Shown: positions 45,682 to 55,471 of the stretch, piece after piece
Numbering within the stretch: position 1 is the first letter of the stretch
How the letters are laid out: each line of letters begins with the position of its first letter
Source of the DNA: Planctomycetales bacterium
Lineage (GTDB): Bacteria; Planctomycetota; Planctomycetia; Pirellulales; Pirellulaceae
DNA length: 64,000 nucleotides
NCBI GenBank assembly: GCA_020427005.1
Contig: JAGQOY010000003.1
Coordinates: 1-64,000 of the forward strand
Reading direction: 5' to 3'
Made by a program: the position numbers and the translations under genes
The notes under the pieces: generated by a model
The model's database searches: none
Told to the model about the DNA's origin: nothing
What the model saw: the letters and a program-made list of their open reading frames with translations, nothing else

Positions 45682-48600
45682 ATGTCTAGCGCTGCCAACC
45701 TACGAGCTACGATGCTGGCTCTGGTCATTGTCGTTTTGGGGACAATGGCCACAGGCAATATTGTGTATGTGCTAAATCGAAGTACTCTTCGACAAGAAGC
45801 CATCCGCTTTGAAAAACTAGCGGGACACATACAGCATGAAATCGAATGCAAGATCCGCGAAATAGAACACGGATTACATGGTACGCGTCGAATCTTTACA
45901 GCCAACCCGCAACTGGATTACACAGTATTCAAACTTACTCTCGACCCACAATCACTGGTACAGGAATACAATGGATCTTTGGGCATTGGGTATATAGAGA
46001 GATTGAGAGATAAAGCGGACGAACGGACATTTGTTTCCGAACTTCAACGCGAAGGTTCTGAGCTACAAGAAATTCAAATTTTCGAGAAAAGCGGAAACTC
46101 GTTTCCAGGGCGCCCAGAACTCGCCGGTCGCTTCGTCGTCCGATATATTGAACCAGCAGCTATCAACCGCTCGGTTCTTGGGCTGGACATGGGCTCAGAG
46201 CCAGCTCGCCGCATGGCTTTGGAATACGCTGCCATCTCGAACACGCCAACGGTAACCTCTGCATTGCGGTTAGTACAATTAGGCGATCGGCCGCACACGG
46301 GAGTCTTGTACGTCCTACCGGTATTTGCCCCGGGCCAGATGCCCTCCACCGTTGAGGAGCGATTAGCAAGCTTGCAGGGTTGGGTGTACATGCCGGTACT
46401 CATCGATCAGGTGGTTGCCGGTGTAGAATCTGTTGTCGAGAACCAACTGGAATACCGTTTAGTAGACGGCACTCTAGAAAAGAGCTTTGCAACCCTAAGC
46501 GAATCCCCGAATTTTTCATCCAATTCGGGAAGCGACGGCGAATCTCCTCAGACAACTACCTCATGGTCCAAATGGCTGAAGAAATTCCCGTTATTTAGGG
46601 AGCTTGCGCAACCTAAGCCCCTCGTGACTAGCCTTTCATTTGATGTCGGCAACCGTACTTGGAGCACAGTAGTCACCCCGTCCGCCTCATTCGCGTACGA
46701 CTCTCGAATTATCCACTGGCTGTTAGCTGGCGGAGGTACCTTACTATCGTTGCTACTCGGATGGATCGTACGGCTGCAGCTGAGTGCAAATCACAAGGCT
46801 GAGTCCACTGCTCGAGAGATGTCGATCGATCTAATGCGATTTACAAAGATTGCCGAGCACACGACCAATGGAGTACTATTAACCGATCAACATCGAAACA
46901 TCATTTGGGTGAATGCCGGGTTTACCAAGTTTACTGGATTCACACTCGAAGATGTCAAGGGTAGAACTCCTTGTTCCATTCTGCCATGCGATCGGTCGGA
47001 TGCCAAAGCAGTAGAATGCATGCGCGGCCGACTAGCCGCAGGTGAAGGATTCCAAGGCGAAATTGTTAATCAAAGAAAGAACGGTGAGTATTTTTGGTTT
47101 CAACTGGATATACAGCCGTTATTTAACGAACGAAGAAAACTGCTAGGCTACTTGGTAATAGCCAACGATATTTCCGAAGTAAAAGAGTATGCGGCCCAAG
47201 TTGAATTGGCCACTGAAAAAGCAGATTTTGCACTCGCCGGTAGCAAACTCGCATTGTGGGAATGGGATTTAATTAAGGATCGTTTGCAGTTCGATCATCG
47301 TTGGCTTCAATTAGTGGGTCAATCCGATCACGGTAGAGAATGGACGAGTGACTACTGGTTCAGTCGTTTGCATCCCGATGATGTTGCTACCTTCCGAGCG
47401 GCGCTCCGAGATTGCTTTTCGAATGGAGACGGCGTATTCGAGTGCGAACATCGGTTGCAAAACGAAAAGGGTGGTTACATCTGGCTTCACGCTCGTGGCC
47501 AGATCGTAGGCCGAGACCTTGAAGGCCAGGTCAAGCACTTAGCAGGTACATTCATGGAGATCACTGCTCGCAAAGAAGCAGAGCATGCATTGCGATCCAG
47601 TGAAGCCAAAAGCAGCGCGATTTTTCTCAATAGCAATGACGCTATCCTGCTGATCGCGGGAGAAAGAATTGTCGAATGCAACCCCAAAACGACTACATTG
47701 TTTGGAATTGCCTCGAGAGAAGAATTAAGGCACTCGAGTTGGGACGAGCTCTCGCCCGAACAACAACCTTCGGGAGCAAATTCTAGTGAACAGTTTGGAA
47801 ACTATCTGCAACATTGTCTGGAAACGGGCAGCAGTTGCTTCGAGTGGGTGTTCCGACGTGGTGATTCAACGTTCACTACAGAGGTAGTGTTATCTGCTTT
47901 CGAACTGGATGGAGAGCAGATGATTCAAGCAACTGTTAGAGATATTTCACAGCGGCTAGAGCTACAACGGCAGTTAGCACAAGCACACAAATTGGAATCA
48001 ATTGGGCAATTGGCATCCGGTGTAGCACACGAGATCAACACTCCGATGCAATGCGTGTTCAGCAACGTCGAGTTTCTTCGAGAAAAATTTGAGCTGATCT
48101 TCTCCGTTATTGAACAATACCGCCAAGTAATTGCGGACCCACGAATTCGTCGCAGAGTTGCGGACAAGGTTGATGAAATAGAAGAAGTCTGCGATTTGAA
48201 TCATCAAAGAACAAATATGCAAAGTGCACTATGTGAGGCAGTTGAGGGGTCGCAGCGCGTAATAGAAATAGTTCGAGCAATGAAAACCATGGCCTACCCT
48301 GGCACATCACAAAAAGTCCCCACCGATATCAACAAGTTGATCAATGACGCGTCCTTGGTTGCCCGAAATTGCTGGAAGGGCTCTAGCCATTTAGATCTCA
48401 AACTGGACCACCAACTGGGCCTCATCCCGGCGTTGCCAGCTCAACTGAGCCAAGTAATTCTGAATCTGATCGTCAACGCATCTGATGCTATAGAAGAGAA
48501 GATTGGTTGCGAGCCAAGTGAGTTAGGTAGGATCAAAATAACAACTCAACGACAATCGGATTCGGTGTATATTGAAGTTTCCGACACGGGCATTGGGATT

Positions 48601-48903
48601 GCCGAAGATATCCGCCATCGAATTTTCGACCATTTTTTTACAACAAAAGAGGTAGGAAAAGGCAACGGCCAGGGATTAGCAATCGTTTACGATATTGTCG
48701 TCAACCAACATGCCGGAACCATTTCAGTCGACAGCACTCCCTTAGTTGGAACCAAATTCAAAATTAGTTTACCGCTCAATGAAGCCGTAACACATGACGA
48801 ATCGTCGGCCTCCGTGAATGGAGTTGCTAGGTTTCATACTGCAGTCGATACTCAATCTGCAGTCGATACGGTGCCTTTCTCGCCGGAAATGGCTAACGCA
48901 TAA
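45682..48903 (+). CDS. CHASE- and PAS-containing sensor histidine kinase
   Basis: This 1073-residue kinase has a first membrane segment (about 8-30), an extracytoplasmic CHASE domain (about 45-290, with the GIGYIERL motif), a second membrane segment (about 343-366) and three PAS domains (about 380-500, 515-640 and 640-755). A HisKA domain has phospho-acceptor His783 (GVAHEINTPM), followed by an HATPase domain (about 890-1035) with NLIVNASDAI and DTGIGI. CHASE domains sense small external ligands; the ligand here is unknown. It is cotranscribed with the CheY-like gene upstream. GGAG about 12 bases before the ATG supports the start. Confidence 0.93.
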   Translation: MSSAANLRATMLALVIVVLGTMATGNIVYVLNRSTLRQEAIRFEKLAGHIQHEIECKIREIEHGLHGTRRIFTANPQLDYTVFKLTLDPQSLVQEYNGSLGIGYIERLRDKADERTFVSELQREGSELQEIQIFEKSGNSFPGRPELAGRFVVRYIEPAAINRSVLGLDMGSEPARRMALEYAAISNTPTVTSALRLVQLGDRPHTGVLYVLPVFAPGQMPSTVEERLASLQGWVYMPVLIDQVVAGVESVVENQLEYRLVDGTLEKSFATLSESPNFSSNSGSDGESPQTTTSWSKWLKKFPLFRELAQPKPLVTSLSFDVGNRTWSTVVTPSASFAYDSRIIHWLLAGGGTLLSLLLGWIVRLQLSANHKAESTAREMSIDLMRFTKIAEHTTNGVLLTDQHRNIIWVNAGFTKFTGFTLEDVKGRTPCSILPCDRSDAKAVECMRGRLAAGEGFQGEIVNQRKNGEYFWFQLDIQPLFNERRKLLGYLVIANDISEVKEYAAQVELATEKADFALAGSKLALWEWDLIKDRLQFDHRWLQLVGQSDHGREWTSDYWFSRLHPDDVATFRAALRDCFSNGDGVFECEHRLQNEKGGYIWLHARGQIVGRDLEGQVKHLAGTFMEITARKEAEHALRSSEAKSSAIFLNSNDAILLIAGERIVECNPKTTTLFGIASREELRHSSWDELSPEQQPSGANSSEQFGNYLQHCLETGSSCFEWVFRRGDSTFTTEVVLSAFELDGEQMIQATVRDISQRLELQRQLAQAHKLESIGQLASGVAHEINTPMQCVFSNVEFLREKFELIFSVIEQYRQVIADPRIRRRVADKVDEIEEVCDLNHQRTNMQSALCEAVEGSQRVIEIVRAMKTMAYPGTSQKVPTDINKLINDASLVARNCWKGSSHLDLKLDHQLGLIPALPAQLSQVILNLIVNASDAIEEKIGCEPSELGRIKITTQRQSDSVYIEVSDTGIGIAEDIRHRIFDHFFTTKEVGKGNGQGLAIVYDIVVNQHAGTISVDSTPLVGTKFKISLPLNEAVTHDESSASVNGVARFHTAVDTQSAVDTVPFSPEMANA

Positions 48904-48936
48904 GGATTGCGATTAAGTTGGGTTGGCTCACTCAGA

Positions 48937-50388
48937 TTAGTGACTTGGATTGGAACTCATCGAAGCGGCCTGGCGAGCCGGACTAGATAACTCGCCCAAG
49001 AGCTCGGCAGCTAAGAAAAAAGAACCAACAGCCAATACAAGATTCTCAGATCCGGCCTCGCGACAGGCCAGTTGCCAGGCCAAAAGCGGGTCAGCAACGA
49101 TACTCGTATTGGGTAGCTCGCCGAAGCGAAGTTTAGCAGCGGACGCGAGCTCGTCAGCGGGTAGGCCCCGTGGGTTTTCTCGATAGTTGGTAAAGACCAG
49201 CGATGAACATGCGGGCAACAACATTTCCAGCATGCCGATGTAATCTTTATCACGGCTAGTGGCAAATACGACTTTTGGCTCCAGCCCTGGAAAGTGTTCG
49301 CGAACTGCCCGCATGGCGGCAAAAACGGACGCGGGGTTGTGAGCGACGTCAATGATTCTCAATGGATTCCAGCCCACAATTTCCAGACGCGCGGAAGGCC
49401 CTGAATGCCGTGCGGCACGCCGAGCCTTTGGCCAGGGAACAATCAGCCCCATTTCTTCGATCCACTTTAAGGCCGTAATCGCACCTGCCAGATTCTCGGC
49501 TTGATGGCTGCCAAGCAACCGGGTATGCCATTCTCCCGACGATTCCGTCTCAGACACAGCTTTGGAGATGAAAGAACCATTTTCATTGGAATGGACCAAT
49601 TCGGTATAGTAAACGGATGCTTGACTTGGGAGCCCGGCGTCCTCATTGTCTCTTTGGGATGATATACATCTCCATTGGCAATCAAAATCTCGCTGCAACA
49701 GTCTTACTGGTGCCGATAGTTGTTCCGCACATCGCAAAATCACCTTGCGTGCGGACGAGTTCCGAGCGGTGCACACTAATGGCACATGAGCCTTGATAAT
49801 GCCTGCCTTTTCAAAGGCTATTTCCTCAATAGTGTTACCCAATTGGGCCTGATGATCCAAACTTATCGAAGTTATGATCGACAGGATGGGAACGCAGACA
49901 TTGGTACTATCCAGGCGACCTCCCAAACCGACCTCCAAAACGACAAATTCTGCTTGGTGGTGAGCAAAAAAAAGCATCCCCATGGCGGTGGTAAGTTCAA
50001 AAAACGTCGGCTTACCAGCTCCCATGGAATCGAGCTCGGCGGCGGCAACCTTTACCCGATCAACCAATGCCACAAATTCATCTCGCGTTGCGCATCGCCC
50101 ATCCATGCACATTCGCTGTTCAATCTTTAGTAAATGCGGTGATGTGTAAAGTCCAGTCGGTACTCCGCACGCTGAAAGCATGTCCGCCAGCAAGGTGCTC
50201 GTGGTCCCTTTGCCCTTAGTACCCGCAACATGGATTATTTGGTACTTCTCGTGAGGATTTCCCAATTTGGACAGTAATTGGCGCATTCTGTCCAACCGGT
50301 AATTGGCCGTGGAGTAGGGGGCGTGACCAATCCTTTCGTAATTGATACGGCCAAGCAAGTATTCGATCGCTGATTGATAAGCGTCCAA
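48937..50388 (-). CDS. folC: FolC, folylpolyglutamate/dihydrofolate synthase
   Basis: FolC ligates glutamate to folates in the cytoplasm. The nucleotide-binding loop is GTKGKGTTS (56-64), and the family signatures GLYTSPHL and VVLEVGLGGRLDSTN (with the SISLDHQAQLG segment) are present. 483 residues is slightly long (about 420-440 typical) owing to an insertion near 235-280. The start is TTG at 50388; no upstream ATG is in frame. It is convergent with the CHASE kinase (33 bases apart) and divergent from the ABC exporter. Confidence 0.94.
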   Translation of the reverse strand: MDAYQSAIEYLLGRINYERIGHAPYSTANYRLDRMRQLLSKLGNPHEKYQIIHVAGTKGKGTTSTLLADMLSACGVPTGLYTSPHLLKIEQRMCMDGRCATRDEFVALVDRVKVAAAELDSMGAGKPTFFELTTAMGMLFFAHHQAEFVVLEVGLGGRLDSTNVCVPILSIITSISLDHQAQLGNTIEEIAFEKAGIIKAHVPLVCTARNSSARKVILRCAEQLSAPVRLLQRDFDCQWRCISSQRDNEDAGLPSQASVYYTELVHSNENGSFISKAVSETESSGEWHTRLLGSHQAENLAGAITALKWIEEMGLIVPWPKARRAARHSGPSARLEIVGWNPLRIIDVAHNPASVFAAMRAVREHFPGLEPKVVFATSRDKDYIGMLEMLLPACSSLVFTNYRENPRGLPADELASAAKLRFGELPNTSIVADPLLAWQLACREAGSENLVLAVGSFFLAAELLGELSSPARQAASMSSNPSH

Positions 50389-50778
50389 ATTTTTGTCTGG
50401 AACTCCAGCCTCACAGTTGTTACGGGGTCTGCAGGTGCGGCAAAATCAGATGTGGCATGGTTGTCAAATGCATCAAATAACCGACCATTTTTTGTAGTTC
50501 GAAAACTTACGGTCCTAGGGATCTTCGGCGCCGGAAATTGAAATGGTACACTGTTCCGCTAAAAGCGTATGGCAACGGGCGAACTTTTTGTCCAGCCAGT
50601 GCGTAGGTCGATTGGCGCTGAAAGTCAAACTAGCCAGAGAGTTGAATTGCCACGGCAACTACTACTTTTGGATGACTGGCAGTACTTTTCTATATTTCCT
50701 TATTTCCCGACAATTAGGCGGCCGGAGTCTTTCGACGGCCCAATCAAGAACTTCAATCGTTGAAGGTGTTTTTTCCAA
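50389..50778. other. Divergent promoter stretch between folC and the ABC operon
   Basis: About 390 bases without a convincing gene. It should contain the promoters of folC (minus) and the ABC exporter (plus). No repeat, strong hairpin or RNA gene seen. Confidence 0.55.
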
Positions 50779-51702
50779 ATGAGTGCCTCTCCAGCCGCTG
50801 AAACTGAAGCTCCCGCAAGCCAGGCAACTGAATCGGACATCGTTATCGAAACAAGAAATCTAGGTAAGATTTACCGAGACTTCTGGGGGCGAAAAAAGGT
50901 CGCCGCTCTGAAGGCTTTGGATATTGAAGTCAAACGGGGAGAAATTTTTGGGCTACTTGGCCCAAATGGTTCCGGCAAGTCAACTACCATCAAGTTAATA
51001 CAAGGCTTGATTTTCCCAACCTCTGGGCGCGCGTTCATCTTCGGCAAGGATGCTCGAGACGTGACTAAAAACGAGCGCATCGGATATCTACCAGAAGAAT
51101 CCTATCTATATAAGTTTCTAAACGCCGAAGAAACGCTTGATTTTTATGGTCGTCTATTCGATATGCCCGCCGACGTACGCCGAGAGCGTGCTGATCGACT
51201 AATCAAAATGGTCGGGCTGGATCGTGCTCGCCGTCGTCAATTGCGTGAGTATTCAAAAGGGATGACGCGTCGAATCGGTTTAGCACAGGCACTCATCAAT
51301 GAACCTGACTTGTTGATCTTGGATGAACCAACGACCGGTATGGACCCCATTGGTAGCCGAGAAATGAAAGATCTAATCGTTCGGCTTCGGGAAGAAGGCA
51401 AAACTATTCTCATGTGCTCTCACCAATTGGCAGATGTCCAAGATGTATGCGATCGAGTCGCCATCCTCCACCAGGGCGAATTGCGAGAATTAGGTCGCGT
51501 AGAAAGTCTGCTCAAAGTGCGAGACGTGACCGAGATCCATGCCTCTAGCCTATCCGACGAAGTGAAAGCAAAAATTGCTGAACTGATCAAAAATGAAGGA
51601 GGTAGCGTTCATTCGATCGACAATCCTACCACAACTATGGAAGAACTCTTCTTGGATATTGTCCGAGACGACCGCCCTGGCAGTCGACCAAGTTCAAATT
51701 AG
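50779..51702 (+). CDS. ABC transporter ATP-binding protein
   Basis: Walker [10 protein letters not shown] (61-69), signature-like YSKGMTRR (158-165), Walker B LLILDEP (178-184) with Glu183, and switch His215 (CSHQL) are all present. The 307-residue size and the C-terminal extension fit the export-type CcmA/Gld/natA-like class. It is followed by a membrane partner (68 bases) and a third coupled gene, so this is a three-gene exporter operon. Substrate unknown. Confidence 0.93.
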   Translation: MSASPAAETEAPASQATESDIVIETRNLGKIYRDFWGRKKVAALKALDIEVKRGEIFGLLGPNGSGKSTTIKLIQGLIFPTSGRAFIFGKDARDVTKNERIGYLPEESYLYKFLNAEETLDFYGRLFDMPADVRRERADRLIKMVGLDRARRRQLREYSKGMTRRIGLAQALINEPDLLILDEPTTGMDPIGSREMKDLIVRLREEGKTILMCSHQLADVQDVCDRVAILHQGELRELGRVESLLKVRDVTEIHASSLSDEVKAKIAELIKNEGGSVHSIDNPTTTMEELFLDIVRDDRPGSRPSSN

Positions 51703-51769
51703 CCAACTGTAGCCCCTCATCGAATTGTCTTCATTGTAACATCTACTTGCATCAAAACATTGCGATCAA

Positions 51770-53578
51770 ATGCGAATCGAACCGGATCAAATGTGGGGCT
51801 ACTTTGAGTGGCTCGTTCTGAACTTCGGATTACTCAAAGGCTTGCTGGTTGCAGTTGCACTGGCGCTATTGGGTTTCGTAATCTGTTTTCTCGTTTCCAT
51901 GGCGCGCTATGGGCCTGGCGAGGGATTTTATAATGTTACGCGAGTAATTTACGAATTGCTCGCGCGCGATTTACCCGGGACTTCGGTTCGCCGAATTTAT
52001 GCCTTGGCCAGATTGGCCTTCCAGGAGGCAATTCGGCGGCGTGTGTTGGTGGTTATGGCCATTTTTATTGTTGGCCTATTGTTTGCCGGCTGGTTTTTGG
52101 ATCCCAGCTCAGACCACGTGGCCAGACTGTATATCAGTTTTGTGATGACCGGCACAAGCTACTTGGTTCTACTTTTGGGACTCTTTTTGAGTTGCTTTAG
52201 CTTGCCAACGGATATTAAAAATAAAACTATCCAAACAATCTCAACTAAACCCGTTCGACCGACTGAAATCATACTCGGACGAGTTGTAGGTTTTTCCGCA
52301 GTCGGAACCGTCCTGCTGCTGGGTATGGGAATCCTGAGCTATGTATTCGTAGTTCGCGGAATTGTACATTCCCATGCTGTGGACGTGGTTGCAGAAGATG
52401 GTATGTCGGGTACTACCACATACGATGCCCAACACGAGCACACCTTTCAGATCCTTTCCGGTGACGGCGAAGTTCTTCAAGGAACTACGGACGAACAAAA
52501 GGGCCACAAACATGTGGTAACCATGCGGAAGGGGGCTGACGGCAAAGCCTCATACGAGATCGGCCCACCCGAAGGTTTACTGGGAGCTCGTATTCCAATT
52601 TTCGGTTCTTTGAGATTTACCGACCGTGCCGGAAAAGATGGTTTCGGTTTGAACGTGGGGTACGAGTCCGAATATCAAAAGTATATCGAAGGTAATTCGC
52701 TAATGTCAGCGATCTGGACCTTTGAAGATATGCGTGCATCTCGCTTCCCAGGTGACAAATTACCGTTGGAACTGAGCTTGAAGGCATTCCGGACATTCAA
52801 AGGCGACATTGTCACAGGTGTTCAGGGACAAATAATCCTTAGACATACCAACGGACGCGTTGAAAGTGCACGCGTACCGTTTATCGTGCGGGAGTTTGCC
52901 GTCGACAATATCGAAGTTGACCGTAAGAGTCGTGGTTCCAAAGACGGTGTTCCGACTGAAATCGATATCTTTGACGACCTGGTTGATGACCAAGGAAGAA
53001 TCGAAATCGTAGTTCGCTGCACGGATCCTGGACAGTATTTGGGTATGGCCCAACCAGATCTCTACCTACGGGCAGGAGATAGCACATTCGGCTGGAATTT
53101 GTTTAAAGGATTTTTCGGCATTTGGATGCAGATGGTGCTGATCATATGCCTGGGAGTAATGTTCAGTACCTTCCTTAGTGGTCCCGTGGCCATGGTAGCC
53201 ACATTAACCAGCCTTGTGCTCGGATTCTTTGGTGGCATAGCCTTGAGCGTGGCCACCGGCGATATGCCCGGTGGTGGTCCGATCGAGTCATTGATTCGGA
53301 TGGTGCTGCAAACTGGAGCCATGGTGGAAATGGACTTGGGCAACAAGTCTCTGGAAACCGTAATCCGACTCATGGACCGTGGAATCATGTATACACTCGT
53401 GAGCATGTTTCAGGCGATTCCAAGTTTTGGATCCTTCAACACGGCAGATTTTGTTGCATACGGTTTCAACATTTTTGGATCCTTGGTGTCCCGCCACCTG
53501 ACCATGACTGTTGCGTATTTTATCCTTACTTCGTTAGTAGGTTACTTCTTCCTCAAGACACGGGAGATGGCAGCGTGA
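51770..53578 (+). CDS. ABC exporter membrane subunit (ABC-2-like) with large extracytoplasmic insert
   Basis: Membrane segments lie at about 19-45, 89-110, 118-146 and 165-195. A large soluble insert (about 197-430) follows, with a His-rich stretch early on, and then two or three further segments at about 445-505 and 575-597. The ISTKPVRPTEIILGR element near residue 155 is typical of ABC-2-like permeases next to GldA/NatA-type ATPases. The insert is unusual for the family. The stop overlaps the next start (GTGA), so the 607-residue partner is translationally coupled. Confidence 0.88.
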   Translation: MRIEPDQMWGYFEWLVLNFGLLKGLLVAVALALLGFVICFLVSMARYGPGEGFYNVTRVIYELLARDLPGTSVRRIYALARLAFQEAIRRRVLVVMAIFIVGLLFAGWFLDPSSDHVARLYISFVMTGTSYLVLLLGLFLSCFSLPTDIKNKTIQTISTKPVRPTEIILGRVVGFSAVGTVLLLGMGILSYVFVVRGIVHSHAVDVVAEDGMSGTTTYDAQHEHTFQILSGDGEVLQGTTDEQKGHKHVVTMRKGADGKASYEIGPPEGLLGARIPIFGSLRFTDRAGKDGFGLNVGYESEYQKYIEGNSLMSAIWTFEDMRASRFPGDKLPLELSLKAFRTFKGDIVTGVQGQIILRHTNGRVESARVPFIVREFAVDNIEVDRKSRGSKDGVPTEIDIFDDLVDDQGRIEIVVRCTDPGQYLGMAQPDLYLRAGDSTFGWNLFKGFFGIWMQMVLIICLGVMFSTFLSGPVAMVATLTSLVLGFFGGIALSVATGDMPGGGPIESLIRMVLQTGAMVEMDLGNKSLETVIRLMDRGIMYTLVSMFQAIPSFGSFNTADFVAYGFNIFGSLVSRHLTMTVAYFILTSLVGYFFLKTREMAA

Positions 53579-55398
53579 ACGTAGTCGTTCTGCGTCGCCG
53601 ATTATTCTATATTTCGGCAATGGTGCTCCTTTTGATTCCACTGTATTTCCTTGGCAATCCGTCCGTCCGCAATCAGGATGGTTCGGTTAAGTCGCCAGGG
53701 GGAACACTTGCTCAATTGCGGACTAATTACAACCTGGGCCAAGGTGACTTGGGCGAAATTGACCCGGCCAGCGAATCCATGCGTTTGGCAACGTTAGGCC
53801 TGCGGGGAGTGGCATCTACCATCCTTTGGCAAAAGGCCGAATATTATAAACGAGAACAATTCTGGGACCGATTCTCGGCTACTTTGAATCAGATAGCTAT
53901 TCTCCAGCCTCACTTTGTCAAAGTGTGGGATTTCCAGTCGCACAATTTAGCCTACAACGTCTCCGCAGAGTTTGATGATTATCGCCAGCGTTATCAGTGG
54001 GTGAAACGCGGTATGGATTACCTTATTAAGGGTGGAAAGTACAACAAGAAGCGTACCGAGCTACCTTTCTATTTGGGATGGATGTTTGGCAATAAGCTTG
54101 GTGTCGCAGACGAGAAGAAACAATTTCGTGAGTTGTATCGCAACGATAACAATTTTCACAACGAAGTTTTAGATAAAAGCGGCCTTGATCTGGCTCAACC
54201 TGACGGTTTAGGGCCAGATCGCAAGCCAGATAATTGGCTCTCAGGTAGGCTATGGTATGAGCGGGCATACACTATGGTGGACGCTGGTTCGAAGCCTGCC
54301 AAGAGCACGATGATGTTCTACCGTGAAGGCCCTCAGTGGTTGATGAAACATGCCGAGGGGATTCAGTCAGAAGGATGGCTAGATGAAGCTGCACGTTACG
54401 CTTGGCGGGTCGCTGGTCGCGGCTGGAACGACTTTGGACAAATACAGATACTTACTTCGTTCGGCGACCAAATTCGCTTGAAAGAACTTCAAACCGCCAA
54501 CGAGGAATACAAGGCTGCCAAGGAAGAGTTCGAGGAATATTGCGACGAGGCCTATCAAGCTGCGATTGCAGAACGATATCAATCGCTGACTGCCGAAGAA
54601 CGTGAAGCTTACGAAAAACCGTATCTCGATCGGAATTTTGATGAGATTCTCGCAGCAGAAGATGCGGATATTAAATTGTCGGTCGACCCAGACTTTTTGG
54701 CCCGCCAAGTTGCAGATGACAAGCGGGTAGATGCCATGGAACGAGCAGCCAAACTGAAGATGGCAAGAGATCGCATCCAACATATTGAGATTTACCGAAA
54801 TCAAATCAACTATGCATACTGGGAGGCTCGATGTGAAGCAGAGCAGGAAGACGCCGCTTTATTAGCCCGCACTAGCATGTATGAAGCGAACCAACTTCTT
54901 GACAAGGGGGAATTGGATGGTGCTTTAGCCAAATACGATGTCGCTTGGCAAGCTTGGGACGATCTGTTCAATCGCTTTCCCTCTATGATGATTGACGATG
55001 CCGCCGACGAAGTCGCCGATTCAGTCAAACGCTATCAGCAATTGCTTGATCAGCCCGATTTGCCAGACGATTTCATTCTCAATGAATTCTTTGAGTTTAA
55101 GGAATTGTTCGAAGAACAAAGTGCTGACCCTGCGATGATGAGTGTGATTGCTTCGTGGCCTGTCCGTTATCCGGGCCGAAACTTCTTGGATGAAATGCTA
55201 AGAAAAACTCGCGAGAACCCAGCGCCCGAAATGGACTTGAACGGAAATTCGGTTGAACCAACAGAGTCTACCGAAACTCCAATCCTCGAGATTAATGCCA
55301 GTGAAAACAAGGCATCGGATAATACTCAATCGCAGGCTTCGCCGGGAATGCAGGTCGGGCAACCCGATGAAGGTAAACCACCAGTACCCAAGTCCTAG
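53575..55398 (+). CDS. Membrane-anchored helical protein of the ABC operon, unknown
   Basis: The GTG start overlaps the permease stop. A membrane segment (about 10-27) is followed by a mostly helical domain (about 35-540) with TPR-like pieces such as SMRLATLGLRGVASTILWQK and NQLLDKGELDGALAKYDVAWQ, then a low-complexity Pro/Ser/Asn tail. No enzyme motif is seen. It may be an accessory subunit that binds cargo or couples the exporter to the envelope (inference from gene order). I do not recognise a named family. Confidence 0.82.
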   Translation: MNVVVLRRRLFYISAMVLLLIPLYFLGNPSVRNQDGSVKSPGGTLAQLRTNYNLGQGDLGEIDPASESMRLATLGLRGVASTILWQKAEYYKREQFWDRFSATLNQIAILQPHFVKVWDFQSHNLAYNVSAEFDDYRQRYQWVKRGMDYLIKGGKYNKKRTELPFYLGWMFGNKLGVADEKKQFRELYRNDNNFHNEVLDKSGLDLAQPDGLGPDRKPDNWLSGRLWYERAYTMVDAGSKPAKSTMMFYREGPQWLMKHAEGIQSEGWLDEAARYAWRVAGRGWNDFGQIQILTSFGDQIRLKELQTANEEYKAAKEEFEEYCDEAYQAAIAERYQSLTAEEREAYEKPYLDRNFDEILAAEDADIKLSVDPDFLARQVADDKRVDAMERAAKLKMARDRIQHIEIYRNQINYAYWEARCEAEQEDAALLARTSMYEANQLLDKGELDGALAKYDVAWQAWDDLFNRFPSMMIDDAADEVADSVKRYQQLLDQPDLPDDFILNEFFEFKELFEEQSADPAMMSVIASWPVRYPGRNFLDEMLRKTRENPAPEMDLNGNSVEPTESTETPILEINASENKASDNTQSQASPGMQVGQPDEGKPPVPKS

Positions 55399-55471
55399 AA
55401 ACTTGCGAACAGTCTGCCCCGATCTGCCTTCGATGGTCGGATCGTTAACTACCATGGCTTGATAAGTGACC

